Numbered from the stretch's first letter, positions 52,749 through 62,299 are shown. The stretch: DNA of 64,000 nt from Clostridia bacterium (GCA_028709705.1 JAQVWL010000002.1:1-64000), one strand, 5' to 3'. Notes: a model not told the origin generated them from the sequence alone. Translations and numbers: made by a program.

Positions 52749-54936
52749 TTCCTTTAATTGTATTCAAATAAAACTCTTCCAACTTTATGCCTTGTTTTTC
52801 CAAATCCACAATCGCGAAAACGCCCAAAATTTTGCCATTTTTTATTATTGCTATTCTGTCGCAAATGCGTTCAACCACATCAATAATATGACTACTAAAA
52901 AAAACTATATTGCCATTTTTTGCGTGTTCTTTCATACATTCTTTTACTTGAAAAATGCTGTTTGGGTCAAGCCCTGTCAAAGGTTCGTCCAAAATCCAAA
53001 GTTTTGGGTTATGAATAAGTGCAGAAATAATTGTAATTTTTTGTTTCATACCATGTGAATATGTTTTTATTGGATTGTCAATTGCCTGCTTTAATTCAAA
53101 CTGCTCCAAAAATTTGTTTAAACGTTTGTTTCTATCTTCCAAACTTACGCCATAAAGATCAGCAATGTAGTTTATGTACTCCCTTCCTGTCAATTTTTCA
53201 TATAACGCATAATGGTCAGGCACAAAACCCACTTGTTTTTTTGCCATAATTGATTGTTTTTCACAATCATAACCACAAATTTCTATTGACCCACTTGTGA
53301 TTGGTTGAATGCCAACTGTACTTTTAATAATTGTACTTTTCCCCGCCCCATTTGGTCCTAAAAAGCCAAAAATTTCGCCACCGTTTACTTCCAAATTTGC
53401 ATCTTTTACTGCAAAAATTTTAGATTCGCCATATTTTTTTGAAAAGTTTTTTAATATTAATTTATTTATTCCATTTTGATTCACAGGTTCATTGACCTCC
53501 TTTCCGTTTAATAATATTGCAAGTGCTAGTCCGTCTAATTTTATTTTCTTTTTTCTTTCCGCCATATCTTTGTGTTGCTTTGCTATTGAAAAGAATTGTT
53601 CATAAATAAACCACATTCCAAAAGCAAAACCAACATAAACCAGAAAGAACAATGTTTGGTAAATTGGATAAAATTTGAAAGTTAAGTCGCCAATTTGAAA
53701 ACTTGCGGTTATATCACGCAAATGCTCTGCCCATAAACCCAATTTGTCTGCAATAAAATCGCTATTTACAAAAAAGAAGTCAACGCCCGAATCAAAGTTT
53801 GTGAACCAGGCATTTATAAAAAGGATAAAAACAAAATAAACTGCAAATCCTACCATAGAATAAACAAATTGCTTCCACTTTGGTCTGCCAAAAACTCCAA
53901 GCGCAACAACTAACAAAGGCATAAAAAACGCACTATAATGGTTTATATAAAAAACCAACATACTAGGTGCAAAAATATTTAAACCATCTGACAAATTTGG
54001 CATTACCATTGCCAAAAATGCACCTAAAACATTGATAAAATACGTAAAATAAAATAATTTTTCCCATTTGAAAATCAAACAGATTGGCACAATGTACATT
54101 GCTGTGTGGCACAAATGAAGTGGCCAATTTGCAGGGTTAAGAAAAGTTTCTAATTTGAAGTTGAACATAAAAGTAATAAACATTCCTAAACTTAAATAAA
54201 GCAATGAAAAACGTATAAGTTTGGGGTCCTTTTTTCTTAACATAAAATATATTACAAGTGGTACAATCAAAGAACCATAAAGCACAATTCTATGTTCAGG
54301 CGTCAAACCTTCTAGTTCTAGCCCATTGCCAACATAACCAAACAATACACTTAAAAAAAATGGTGGCATAATGCTTAACAAAATTGGTACAATGCTTAGC
54401 AAAAGATTTTTGACTTCAATTTTTGGTATTTTTATGCTACCACTTTTTATGGTAATTAATAATGCAAACGAAAGAACAAGTCCGCACTCAACAGCATAAG
54501 CAAGTGCTTTTACATTAAAATTATCAAAAACTGCTGTTCCTGCAAGCGCTTGTAAATTTGCCCAGAAAAATATTATGTTTAAGACTGCAACAGGCAAAAC
54601 AAAAAATTTGATAAAATTTTGAATTGTTTTTATTTTAAAAAATGGATACAAAACAAGCATTAAAACACTTGCATAGGTAAACCAAGTAAGAAAAAGTGAT
54701 ACAATTGTTAAAAATGGGTCTAAAACAGGACTGCCATAGAGAACTCCAACGGTTGATGCAATTTCTTCTCTAAAAAACCCGTATCTTACCGCAAAAACAA
54801 AAGCCAAAACAATGGCAAATATTTTAAGTGTTTTATCCAAATTAGTCAATTTTTTGGTTTTTATTAACAAAAACAACAATGTACTTGTTGACAATACTAT
54901 AAATCCCAAGATTGCATAATATAAAAACTGCAACAT
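52741..54936 (-). CDS. Fusion of a YwaF-like membrane domain and an ABC ATPase
   Basis: Residues 1-~470 hold about 14 membrane helices and include NWPLHLCHTAMYIVPICLIFKWEKLFYFTYFINVLGAFLAMVMPNLSD, which resembles the YwaF/TIGR02206 family. Residues ~495-731 are a complete ABC ATPase with Walker A GFLGPNGAGKST (from residue 524), signature YSHGMKQKI and Walker B LWILDEPLTGLD, of the CcmA/NatA-like exporter type. A single reading frame spans both without a break. The permease follows with overlapping codons. The fusion is unusual; I know YwaF-like proteins as stand-alone. Confidence 0.85.
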   Translation of the reverse strand: MLQFLYYAILGFIVLSTSTLLFLLIKTKKLTNLDKTLKIFAIVLAFVFAVRYGFFREEIASTVGVLYGSPVLDPFLTIVSLFLTWFTYASVLMLVLYPFFKIKTIQNFIKFFVLPVAVLNIIFFWANLQALAGTAVFDNFNVKALAYAVECGLVLSFALLITIKSGSIKIPKIEVKNLLLSIVPILLSIMPPFFLSVLFGYVGNGLELEGLTPEHRIVLYGSLIVPLVIYFMLRKKDPKLIRFSLLYLSLGMFITFMFNFKLETFLNPANWPLHLCHTAMYIVPICLIFKWEKLFYFTYFINVLGAFLAMVMPNLSDGLNIFAPSMLVFYINHYSAFFMPLLVVALGVFGRPKWKQFVYSMVGFAVYFVFILFINAWFTNFDSGVDFFFVNSDFIADKLGLWAEHLRDITASFQIGDLTFKFYPIYQTLFFLVYVGFAFGMWFIYEQFFSIAKQHKDMAERKKKIKLDGLALAILLNGKEVNEPVNQNGINKLILKNFSKKYGESKIFAVKDANLEVNGGEIFGFLGPNGAGKSTIIKSTVGIQPITSGSIEICGYDCEKQSIMAKKQVGFVPDHYALYEKLTGREYINYIADLYGVSLEDRNKRLNKFLEQFELKQAIDNPIKTYSHGMKQKITIISALIHNPKLWILDEPLTGLDPNSIFQVKECMKEHAKNGNIVFFSSHIIDVVERICDRIAIIKNGKILGVFAIVDLEKQGIKLEEFYLNTIKGND

Positions 54937-55021
54937 TATTTCTCCGCTTGTTTAGATTGATAATTTACATTATATACTATAAAAAAACATATTTCAACTT
55001 TTATTGACTTATTTATTAATC

Positions 55022-55044
55022 AAAAAAAGAGCATATGCTCTTTT
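55022..55044 (-). terminator. Terminator of the 134-aa gene
   Basis: AAAGAGCATATGCTCTTT palindrome with T-runs on both sides, directly after the stop at 55046. Confidence 0.7.
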
Positions 55045-55045
55045 T

Positions 55046-55450
55046 TTATAGTTGTCGTGTTGATTCTTTTTTGAGTTCGTTGTTGTTTAAATAAATATTT
55101 TGCGACAATATTGGATTTGGTTTTTTGTAAAAAAATTGATTTGACTTGATTTCCAAAATCAAAAATCTTTTCATTTTTTCATTGTATCCACAATCAACAA
55201 TTTTCACAACTGTATCGCCTTTGCTTTTGTTGTTTTCTGGTGCGGGGTATGAAAACGAATAAACCAACAAGCCCTTAATTCGATTTACATCATAAGTTTT
55301 TATATCTCCATTTTCATCTTTGCACTTTTTCCAAAGTTCGTCAAACAGTGAACTGCTAAAAAAAATCTTTTGCCCTCTTAATCCCAAAATATTTTCTTCT
55401 ATAAAGTCAATCATATTTAATTTTGAATTTTTTATTGATGCTTGTCTCAT
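55046..55450 (-). CDS. Hypothetical protein, 134 aa
   Basis: This is a soluble, basic, mixed alpha/beta protein (IDFIEENILGLRGQKIFFSSSLFDELWKKCKD...VVKIVDCGYNEKMKRFLILEIKSNQFFYKK). AAGGGAG precedes the ATG. I do not recognise a family. It has its own terminator and is divergent from the SDR gene. Confidence 0.75.
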   Translation of the reverse strand: MRQASIKNSKLNMIDFIEENILGLRGQKIFFSSSLFDELWKKCKDENGDIKTYDVNRIKGLLVYSFSYPAPENNKSKGDTVVKIVDCGYNEKMKRFLILEIKSNQFFYKKPNPILSQNIYLNNNELKKESTRQL

Positions 55451-55521
55451 AACATTTCTCCCTTTGCAAAAATTATAGCACTAAAAAAATAAAAAACAAG
55501 GGGTAATTTTAAAAATTTTGA

Positions 55522-55550
55522 TTTACAAATAAAAGAATTGCACATACTAT
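55522..55550 (+). promoter_or_regulatory. SDR gene promoter
   Basis: TTTACA (55522-55527), 17-bp spacer and TACTAT (55545-55550), about 22 nt before the start. Confidence 0.65.
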
Positions 55551-55572
55551 TTTTATTGAAAAGGAGATTTTT

Positions 55573-56271
55573 ATGAAAATTGTTATAACAGGCGGGGCTG
55601 ATGGTCTTGGCAGAGAGATTGTGGGGCAACTTATTTCCCACAAACACGACGTTGTTTTGATAGACAAAACAATGGAAAATATTGAAAAAGTGTCATACGA
55701 CCTTAACATTAAGGACATTTTTCAATGTAACTTAACCGAACCGAGTCAAATTATTGAAACCACCCAAGCAATTTTGAAAAAACACAAAAAAATTGATGTG
55801 CTTATCAACAATGCTGGCGTATGGACCGACGAAAATAACGAAAGTCATCTGGATAATTACAAAAATATGATACTTGTAAATATGTTTGGGACTATTGCAG
55901 TTACAAAATGCTTTTTGCCAAAATTTAAAAAACAAAAAAGTGGGCATATTGTAAACATAAATTCACAAACAGGCATAAACCCTTGCCCAAACTCGCCTGT
56001 GTATTCTGCCACAAATCATGGAATTGCAGGCTACCGAAAAAGCATTGCGCAAGAACTTTCACAAAACGGAATAAAAATTACAGATATTTATTCTGGTATG
56101 ATTCAAACAAATTTATTTGCCAAAGCAGGTGTAGATTTTTCAAAAACAACTTTTGATAAGTATGCCCTTTCAAAAGAAGCAGTTGCCAAGGCGGTTGTTT
56201 GGGCAATTGAGCAACCCGCAGATGTTGCAATCCCTTCACTAGAAATAAAAAACATAAACGAAACTATATAA
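55573..56271 (+). CDS. Short-chain dehydrogenase/reductase
   Basis: The 232-aa Rossmann enzyme begins MKIVITGGADGLGREI (TGxxxGxG-type). It has the NNAG motif (LINNAGVW) and INSQTG...YSATNHG, where the usual catalytic YxxxK reads YSATN, so Lys is replaced by Asn. The later YRKS could realign the lysine, so activity is uncertain. AAAGGAG precedes the ATG. Substrate is unknown. Confidence 0.88.
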   Translation: MKIVITGGADGLGREIVGQLISHKHDVVLIDKTMENIEKVSYDLNIKDIFQCNLTEPSQIIETTQAILKKHKKIDVLINNAGVWTDENNESHLDNYKNMILVNMFGTIAVTKCFLPKFKKQKSGHIVNINSQTGINPCPNSPVYSATNHGIAGYRKSIAQELSQNGIKITDIYSGMIQTNLFAKAGVDFSKTTFDKYALSKEAVAKAVVWAIEQPADVAIPSLEIKNINETI

Positions 56272-56296
56272 AAAACGTTTTTTTATAAACACTTTT

Positions 56297-57010
56297 TTAT
56301 TCTTTGTTTTTGTTAAGTTCATTTTTATCTTTTGCCTTTCGGCTGAATTTGGAAACAAACCAATTTTCAATTTTGTCTTGGTGTTTTGTCAAAATTATTG
56401 AAGCAAAAATCATAACAACCACAAAACAACCGAGCAAAATCAAGCCCAAAGTTGTTTTTATCATTTCCGCGCCAATAAAAACCGTGCAAAAGTTATCTAT
56501 TCCCCTTGTTATGCAAATAACAATTGAAAAATAAAGCCAATTTATGTTTGAAAGCCCCGCCGCCGCACAAACAATATCGTCAGGGAAAATTGGCACAAGC
56601 AAAATCATTGGCAAAACAAACTTTCCTCGCCCCAAAAAATAAGCGTATCTTTTTGCTCTTTTTTGCCCAACTATCCACCTTAAAACTTTAACGCCCCAAA
56701 TTCTTGCAATCCAAAACATAATCAAGGAACCTATTGCCAAACCAATCCAGCAAACAAGCCACGCTTTTAGTGGACTATCAAAAAGCACAACCGCACTGCC
56801 CGAAAAAATCAGTGTTCCCGCAGGCAAAAACAATACCTGTGCGACCATTATAAGCCCAAAAATAATCACACCCCAAAAACCTTGGTTAACTATTTCCCTT
56901 AATTTATCTAAATCATCAAGATTAAGTGCTTTTAAAACAAAATAACCCGTTGCAACGATTATTGTCATAACACCAATTACAATAAAAACTTTTAAAATTT
57001 TTTTCTTCAC
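56297..57010 (-). CDS. TVP38/TMEM64 (VTT/DedA-like) membrane protein
   Basis: The 237-aa protein has about six membrane helices. It shows FLPAGTLIFSGSAVVLFDSPLKAWLVCWIGLAIGSLIMFWIARIWG and FPDDIVCAAAGLSNINWLYF, matching the family motifs. These proteins are implicated in lipid scrambling or membrane homeostasis. A TTGTAT-16-TATAAT promoter (57017-57044) ends 6 nt before the GTG start, and there is no Shine-Dalgarno site. Confidence 0.88.
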   Translation of the reverse strand: MKKKILKVFIVIGVMTIIVATGYFVLKALNLDDLDKLREIVNQGFWGVIIFGLIMVAQVLFLPAGTLIFSGSAVVLFDSPLKAWLVCWIGLAIGSLIMFWIARIWGVKVLRWIVGQKRAKRYAYFLGRGKFVLPMILLVPIFPDDIVCAAAGLSNINWLYFSIVICITRGIDNFCTVFIGAEMIKTTLGLILLGCFVVVMIFASIILTKHQDKIENWFVSKFSRKAKDKNELNKNKE

Positions 57011-57115
57011 AAATTTATTATAACAATATATGACAAAAATACAAGTTTTTGTTTATTATTTGGCGGTTTTGTTTTTTTGCTTTATTTGTTTTTTTAATTG
57101 TGTTAATATGTTACT

Positions 57116-58297
57116 ATGGAAAAAGTATTTGATGTTTGTATTATAGGTGGTGGAGCAAGCGGACTTGTTTGTGCAATTAAATGTGCTGGGCATGGCAAAA
57201 ATGTTTGTATTGTGGAAAAGTCAGCAAAATTGGGGAAAAAGTTACTAGTTACGGGCAATGGCAGGTGCAATTTAAGCAATGAGAAAATAATTGGCAGTTT
57301 TTATAACAACCAAATTGTGGATAAGGTTTTTAGTATTTTCTCACAAGTTGACACAATCAAGTTTTTTAAAAGCATTGGCATTGAAACTTTTGCAGATGAA
57401 GAGGGCAGAATTTATCCAATAAGCAAAACAGCAAGTTCCGTTGTTGATGCCTTAATCCTGAAAATTGAAAGTTTGAACATAAAAGTATTTTGTGGCGAAG
57501 AAGTATTAAATGTGCATAAAGAAAAAAATCTTTTTGAAATAAAAACTCAAAACAATTTAATAAGTTCAAAAAACATTGTTGTGGCTTGCGGTGCAAAATC
57601 CGCACAACAAATTTTTGCAAAAAGCGGGCACAAATTCTTGCAACAAAAAAATGTGCTTGTTGGGTTGGAATGTGAAAAACCATTTGACAAAAATCTTGCC
57701 GGAACAAAAATAAATTGTGAAGTAAGTTGTAATATTGGAAAAGAAAATTTTAAAGAATTTGGACAAGTACTTTTCAAAGAAAAAGGGATTTCTGGAATTG
57801 TGATTTTTAACCTTTCTGCCTTTGTTGCAAAATATGGAAATTTTCCTGTTGATATCAGTTTGAATTTATTGCCCAAATTAGGTAAAGAAAAATTGAACAA
57901 TATTTTATTGGAAAGAAAAGTAAATTGTAGTTATTTAAAAATAGAAAATATATTGCTTGGATTATTGCCATATAAATTAAATAAAAATTTAATGAAAAAA
58001 ATAAAAATAAATGATTTTAATATAAAAATAAATAAAATAAATGAAAAAATAATAAATAATTTAATAAACAATATTTTTGATTATAAATTAACAGCAATAA
58101 ACACTTTGGGCGAGCCACAAGTTTTAAGCGGTGGTTTTGATTTGTCAGAGTTTGACAATTTGCAATCAAAAAAAATAAAGGGGCTTTTTGCTTGTGGTGA
58201 AGCAAGCGGTGTGTTCGGTTTTTGTGGCGGTTATAATTTACAATATGCTTGGAGCAGTGGTGTGTTTGTTAGCAATCAAATAGCAGGAGAAAAATAA
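57116..58297 (+). CDS. BaiN/YhiN (HI0933-like) flavoprotein
   Basis: The 393-aa FAD enzyme begins VFDVCIIGGGASGLVCAIKCA and has LGKKLLVTGNGRCNLSN, the HI0933 signature. It ends GLFACGEASGVFGFCGGYNLQYAWSSG. Family members are NAD(P)/FAD-dependent oxidoreductases of mostly unknown substrate. The ATG has no Shine-Dalgarno site; TAATAT (57104-57109) ends 6 nt upstream with a weak TTTATT at 17 bp. Codons 255-325 are exceptionally AT-rich. It is 1 bp from the next gene. Confidence 0.93.
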   Translation: MEKVFDVCIIGGGASGLVCAIKCAGHGKNVCIVEKSAKLGKKLLVTGNGRCNLSNEKIIGSFYNNQIVDKVFSIFSQVDTIKFFKSIGIETFADEEGRIYPISKTASSVVDALILKIESLNIKVFCGEEVLNVHKEKNLFEIKTQNNLISSKNIVVACGAKSAQQIFAKSGHKFLQQKNVLVGLECEKPFDKNLAGTKINCEVSCNIGKENFKEFGQVLFKEKGISGIVIFNLSAFVAKYGNFPVDISLNLLPKLGKEKLNNILLERKVNCSYLKIENILLGLLPYKLNKNLMKKIKINDFNIKINKINEKIINNLINNIFDYKLTAINTLGEPQVLSGGFDLSEFDNLQSKKIKGLFACGEASGVFGFCGGYNLQYAWSSGVFVSNQIAGEK

Positions 58298-58298
58298 A

Positions 58299-59870
58299 TT
58301 GGAATATATAATAAATGAAATTAGATTGAATATTAATGAAACTGAAAATATATTACTTGAAAAAATAGCAAATAAATTAAAAATAAATAAAAATAATATT
58401 AAATTAATTAAAATATTAAAAAAATCAATTGATTCAAGAAAAAAAAGTGATGTGCATTATAAATATAATATTTTATTTTCAATTAATGATAATATTATTT
58501 TTGATAAAAATTTGATTAAGCAAAAACCCGAAATACCAGATTTTATTATTGAAAAAAAATTACTACCCAAAAACTTTTTAAAACCTGTTATTGTTGGTTG
58601 TGGACCATCGGGGCTTTTCGCGGGCTTGATTTTGGCAAAAATGGGTTTACACCCAATTATTTTGGAACAAGGAAAATGTGCAGTAGAGAGAAAAAAAGAT
58701 GTTGAAAGTTTTTGGAACGGAGAAAAACTTAACGAAAAAAGCAACGTACAGTTCGGGCAAGGCGGTGCGGGCACATTTTCAGACGGCAAAATGAACAGCA
58801 GTATCAACAGCCCATTTTGCAATTTTGTTTTAAGTACATTTGTAAAATATGGAGCAAACCCCGAAATTGAATATTCAAACGCTCCGCACATTGGCACAGA
58901 CATTTTGCTTTCCGCGATTGAAAAAATGAAAAACGAAATTGTGGAACTTGGCGGAAGCATTTTGTTTGAACACACATTTTTAAATTTTAAAACAAAGAAC
59001 GGAAAAATATGTTCTGCGGAAATTGAAAACAATGGGAATATTTTTGAAATAAAAACTGATAAATTAATTTTATGTTTGGGTCATAGTGCAAGAAAAACTT
59101 TTGAAATACTTTTTAAGAACAAAGTAAATATTGCACAAAAACCTTTTTCCATTGGTCTAAGAATTCAGCACAAACAAAGTGAAATTTCAAAATCACAATA
59201 TGGCGAATTTGCTAAATTTTTGCCACCGGCTGACTACAAATTGTCTTGCTTTTTAAAAAATGGTAGGTGTGTTTACACTTTTTGCAACTGCCCCGGCGGT
59301 TATGTTGTTAACGCAAGCAGTGAGAATAACGGCGTTGTTTGCAATGGAATGAGTTACAGTGACCGAGCAAGCGAAAACTCAAACTCCGCAATTTTGGTTA
59401 GCGTTAAAACAACCGATTTTGAAAGCGACCACCCGCTTGCCGGAATGTATTTTCAAGCAAAATGGGAGCAAGAAACTTATAAAATTAGTGGCGGGCATTT
59501 TTTGCCAATTCAAACTTTAAAAGATTTTTTTGCAAACAAAAAAACAACGCAAATTGGAAGCATAAAATCAATTTGTAAAGGAAAAGCGATGTTTGCAGAC
59601 TTGAACAAAATTTTGCCCAAATTTGCAAGTGAAGCAATCAAAGAAGGTTTGCAAGTTTTTGACAAAAAAATAAAAGGTTTTGCCAATCCCGATGCGATTT
59701 TGACAGGAATTGAAACTCGGTCTTCTTCGCCAATTCGCATTGTGAGAGATGAAAATTTTGAAACAAATATAAAAGGGCTTTTTTCTTGCGGTGAAGGTGC
59801 AGGTTATGCGGGTGGAATTATGAGTTCAAGTGTGGACGGAATAAAACTTGCCCTAAAAATTTATGAATAA
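58299..59870 (+). CDS. FAD-dependent dehydrogenase (COG2509-like)
   Basis: A TTG start with AGGAG overlaps the end of the previous gene. The 523-aa protein has an N-terminal ~85-residue AT-rich domain, then the Rossmann motif PVIVGCGPSGLFAGLILAKMG, NVQFGQGGAGTFSDGKMNS and the C-terminal GLFSCGEGAGYAGGIMSSSVDGIKLA. This is the usual structure of a conserved but poorly characterised flavoprotein family. It is in an operon with the BaiN-like enzyme. Confidence 0.92.
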   Translation: MEYIINEIRLNINETENILLEKIANKLKINKNNIKLIKILKKSIDSRKKSDVHYKYNILFSINDNIIFDKNLIKQKPEIPDFIIEKKLLPKNFLKPVIVGCGPSGLFAGLILAKMGLHPIILEQGKCAVERKKDVESFWNGEKLNEKSNVQFGQGGAGTFSDGKMNSSINSPFCNFVLSTFVKYGANPEIEYSNAPHIGTDILLSAIEKMKNEIVELGGSILFEHTFLNFKTKNGKICSAEIENNGNIFEIKTDKLILCLGHSARKTFEILFKNKVNIAQKPFSIGLRIQHKQSEISKSQYGEFAKFLPPADYKLSCFLKNGRCVYTFCNCPGGYVVNASSENNGVVCNGMSYSDRASENSNSAILVSVKTTDFESDHPLAGMYFQAKWEQETYKISGGHFLPIQTLKDFFANKKTTQIGSIKSICKGKAMFADLNKILPKFASEAIKEGLQVFDKKIKGFANPDAILTGIETRSSSPIRIVRDENFETNIKGLFSCGEGAGYAGGIMSSSVDGIKLALKIYE

Positions 59871-59879
59871 GGAGAAAAA

Positions 59880-60446
59880 ATGAAAATAGGAATTGATTTA
59901 GATGGGGTTGTGTTCGATAGCGAAAATTGGTTTAGAGCATACTCTGAAATTTTCGATGTTAACATTGGCGGGAAAGGTGTCAAAAATCCAAATTGTATAA
60001 GAGCGCAACATAGGTACGAATGGACGGAAGGCGAGATAAAACAATATTTTGACGATTGTATGACAGACATTCAAAAGCACGCTCCACTTATGCCTTATGC
60101 AAAATACGTTATAGACAAATTGGCGGAAAAGCACCAAATTTATTTTATAACAAGGCGGGGTGTTATATCGGATAGCGAAATAACAAATACAAAAAAAAGA
60201 TTGGCAAAAGAAAAAATCAAATATGATAATATTTTTTTCAAGCAGTCGAGTAAACTTGAAACTTGCAAAAAATTAGAGATTGATTTTATGATTGATGATT
60301 TTCAAAATGTTGTTAAGGAACTAACAGACAACGGAATTAAATGTTTGTATTTTAAAAATATAACAAATCCTAGTATGCAAAATAACAACATAATTGAGGT
60401 GCAAGATTGGGGCGAGATATACCGTTTTTTCTTTGGTAAAAAATAA
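59880..60446 (+). CDS. HAD-type 5'-nucleotidase (NT5C-like)
   Basis: The 188-aa protein begins MKIGIDLDGVVFDSENWF (HAD motif I, DLDG), with FITRRG as motif II and FMIDDFQNVVKEL as motif III. It resembles the 5'(3')-deoxyribonucleotidase family. AAGGAG precedes the ATG. It is the last gene of the three-gene operon. Confidence 0.85.
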   Translation: MKIGIDLDGVVFDSENWFRAYSEIFDVNIGGKGVKNPNCIRAQHRYEWTEGEIKQYFDDCMTDIQKHAPLMPYAKYVIDKLAEKHQIYFITRRGVISDSEITNTKKRLAKEKIKYDNIFFKQSSKLETCKKLEIDFMIDDFQNVVKELTDNGIKCLYFKNITNPSMQNNNIIEVQDWGEIYRFFFGKK

Positions 60447-60471
60447 AAAAGTTTTACATAAATATAAAAAA

Positions 60472-60494
60472 TCTTCCGTTTGGAAGAATTTTTA
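60472..60494 (+). terminator. Terminator of the flavoprotein-nucleotidase operon
   Basis: TCTTCC-GTTT-GGAAGA followed by A-T5. The rest of the gap up to 60690 holds no gene I can support. Confidence 0.7.
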
Positions 60495-60689
60495 TCGAAA
60501 CAACACTCAAATCATTTAAAAAAACTGACAAATTTGTTATGCGGATCACAACAAATCCGTTCGCAGTTGCATTTTCGTAATGATTTAATAAAATTGGGCA
60601 TTTTTCAAGCATTTTTGTTTTAATGTTTATGTTTTTTCTTCAAAAGCACTTCCACAAACTCTTATCCGCTGTCTAGTTCCATAAATAAG

Positions 60690-60733
60690 TGCCAACGCAC
60701 TTGGCGATATGTCAAGTTGTGCCAAATTGGATA
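60690..60733 (-). repeat. ATATC hairpin repeat unit downstream of tRNA-Lys
   Basis: On the minus strand TTATCCAATTTGGCACAACTTG is followed by ACATATCGCCAAGTGCGTTGGCACTTA, a hairpin unit (AAGTG/CACTT). The same start follows the tRNA-Ser region terminator at 62617. Confidence 0.5.
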
Positions 60734-60763
60734 AAAAAATCTCAATTGCAAAATTGAGATTTT
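60734..60763 (-). terminator. tRNA-Lys terminator
   Basis: On the minus strand AAATCTCAATTTTGCAATTGAGATTT folds and is followed by T-run, directly after the tRNA CCA. Confidence 0.8.
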
Positions 60764-60764
60764 T

Positions 60765-60840
60765 TGGTGGACTGTCGGGGGTTCGAACCCCGGACCTTTT
60801 GATTAAGAGTCAACTGCTCTACCGACTGAGCTAACAATCC
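60765..60840 (-). tRNA. tRNA-Lys(CTT)
   Basis: The minus strand folds as a 76-nt tRNA: acceptor GGATTGT/ACAGTCC (one G-U), D arm GCTC/GAGC, anticodon loop CTCTTAA (anticodon CTT, reads AAG), T stem CGGGG/CCCCG and an encoded CCA. The first anticodon-stem pair is G-A, so slightly imperfect. Confidence 0.93.
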
Positions 60841-61097
60841 AAATGATATTCGGTTTTTGTTCCAATCATTACTAGTCAAGTGCCTTGCTATATAATTTAC
60901 TATAAATGTTTTTATTGACACGACAAACAAATTCTTTGATTTTTTGATTTAAAATTTTTCAATTTGTTTTAAAACTTTTTTATTATATCAAATAACATTT
61001 TGTTTTGCAAGGGGAAATTGAAATCATAGTTTAAATATTTTAAACTAAAAAACAGATTTTTATTTTGTTTGATTTTGTCAAATTTTTTCTAATACTA

Positions 61098-61126
61098 TTG
61101 CATTTGGGGTTTTTTTGGTGTATTCT
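61098..61126 (+). promoter_or_regulatory. Promoter of the 334-aa gene (near leaderless)
   Basis: TTGCAT (61098-61103), 17-bp spacer and TATTCT (61121-61126), 9 nt before the ATG at 61136. It overlaps the upstream TTG/GTG starts of the ORF track. Confidence 0.6.
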
Positions 61127-61135
61127 AAAACAGAA

Positions 61136-62140
61136 ATGTCAAAAGTTTGGGGTTCTGTAAGTGTTTTAATTGTCTTTGTTTTAGGTGTTATTACTTTTGT
61201 TGTAATAAATGTTTTTTCTTCTCGCCCCGAAAAACTCTCAAGCGGTTTTGTTAGTTTTTCAATAACAAATGCCGACATTTTATATTCCGGCACAGATGAA
61301 AATTCAAATGTTTTTAGGTATACATTAAAAATTGAAACTTCATACAATCAAAATTTTAAAAATACTGATTTGAAACATAGTTCAAATGTAGTAATTGACT
61401 TACAAAGCAACGGGGATTTGTTTGTTATTTATGATTTTCACGTTGTCAGTGGAACTGCAATCAATTTTGATTTTTGCACAAGTAATTATGAAACAAAAAG
61501 AGAAACTTATAATACTATTTATAAAACCAACGGCGAAACACAAATTTACGCCGAAAGTGTTGAAAATTTGCTCGATGAAATTGAATTGGAAATTGGCGAC
61601 ACATTTGTTATCACATACAATATTTTACCCCAAACTGCAACCGTTCGCACTGTTGGGTTTGAAAAAAGCAATTGCGAATATTTTGATTTATCAAACAGCA
61701 TTATAACAGCAGTTTCTGTTGGCAATGGCAGTGTTTTTGTAAAGTTAAATGGCAATTTGGTAAAAACGATTGAAATAAATATTATAAAAAACCAACAGCA
61801 GGAAGAAGATTATGTTTTTGATATTTCGCTGGACATTGAAGAAGATTGGATTGAATATAACCCAGAAGAAAAAACAGCAACATTTAATTTAACTTTGTGT
61901 CCTTATGAAAATGAGTATCCAACGGTTTCTTTTACAATCTATATAAAAGACAGGGATAACAATACTATTCAAAAAAATTGGTTTTGGACATTAGACAATA
62001 GGGAAAAAATACTTAATGATAATTCATTATATCCAACGAAATTGTCAATTACATTTAGCGGAGCGGGAGAAGTTTCACTTACAATTTTTAATAATGACCT
62101 TCCTATTAGGGAAACTATAACTATAAATGTTACAGAATAA
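61136..62140 (+). CDS. Membrane-anchored extracellular hypothetical protein
   Basis: The start is set at the ATG (MSKVWGSVSVL) because the promoter -10 covers the track's TTG start. The 334-aa protein has one N-terminal membrane helix (VSVLIVFVLGVITFVVINVF) and an all-beta outer part. Residues ~160-220 (GDTFVITYNILPQTATVRTVGFEKSNCEYFDLSNSIITAVSVGNGSVFVKLNG) resemble a Big2 Ig-like domain. No further function can be assigned. It has no Shine-Dalgarno site. Confidence 0.75.
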   Translation: MSKVWGSVSVLIVFVLGVITFVVINVFSSRPEKLSSGFVSFSITNADILYSGTDENSNVFRYTLKIETSYNQNFKNTDLKHSSNVVIDLQSNGDLFVIYDFHVVSGTAINFDFCTSNYETKRETYNTIYKTNGETQIYAESVENLLDEIELEIGDTFVITYNILPQTATVRTVGFEKSNCEYFDLSNSIITAVSVGNGSVFVKLNGNLVKTIEINIIKNQQQEEDYVFDISLDIEEDWIEYNPEEKTATFNLTLCPYENEYPTVSFTIYIKDRDNNTIQKNWFWTLDNREKILNDNSLYPTKLSITFSGAGEVSLTIFNNDLPIRETITINVTE

Positions 62141-62299
62141 TGCATTTTAGCATTTAACAAAACATTGGTAAATATAAAATTGAAAGGTTGTAATTTGTTG
62201 ACATTTTGTTTTGAATGTGGTAATATCAACTTGCTTAAAAAGCAAAAAAATTTTTTAGTGTCTAGAAAACAAATTTTTGACAACAATAGTTTAATGTTT

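Noticed and set aside
60454-60612. Minus-strand 52-aa frame (MLEKCPILLNHYEN...)
   Set aside because: It reads through the intrinsic terminator of the upstream operon, has no ribosome binding site and no clear promoter. It is probably chance.
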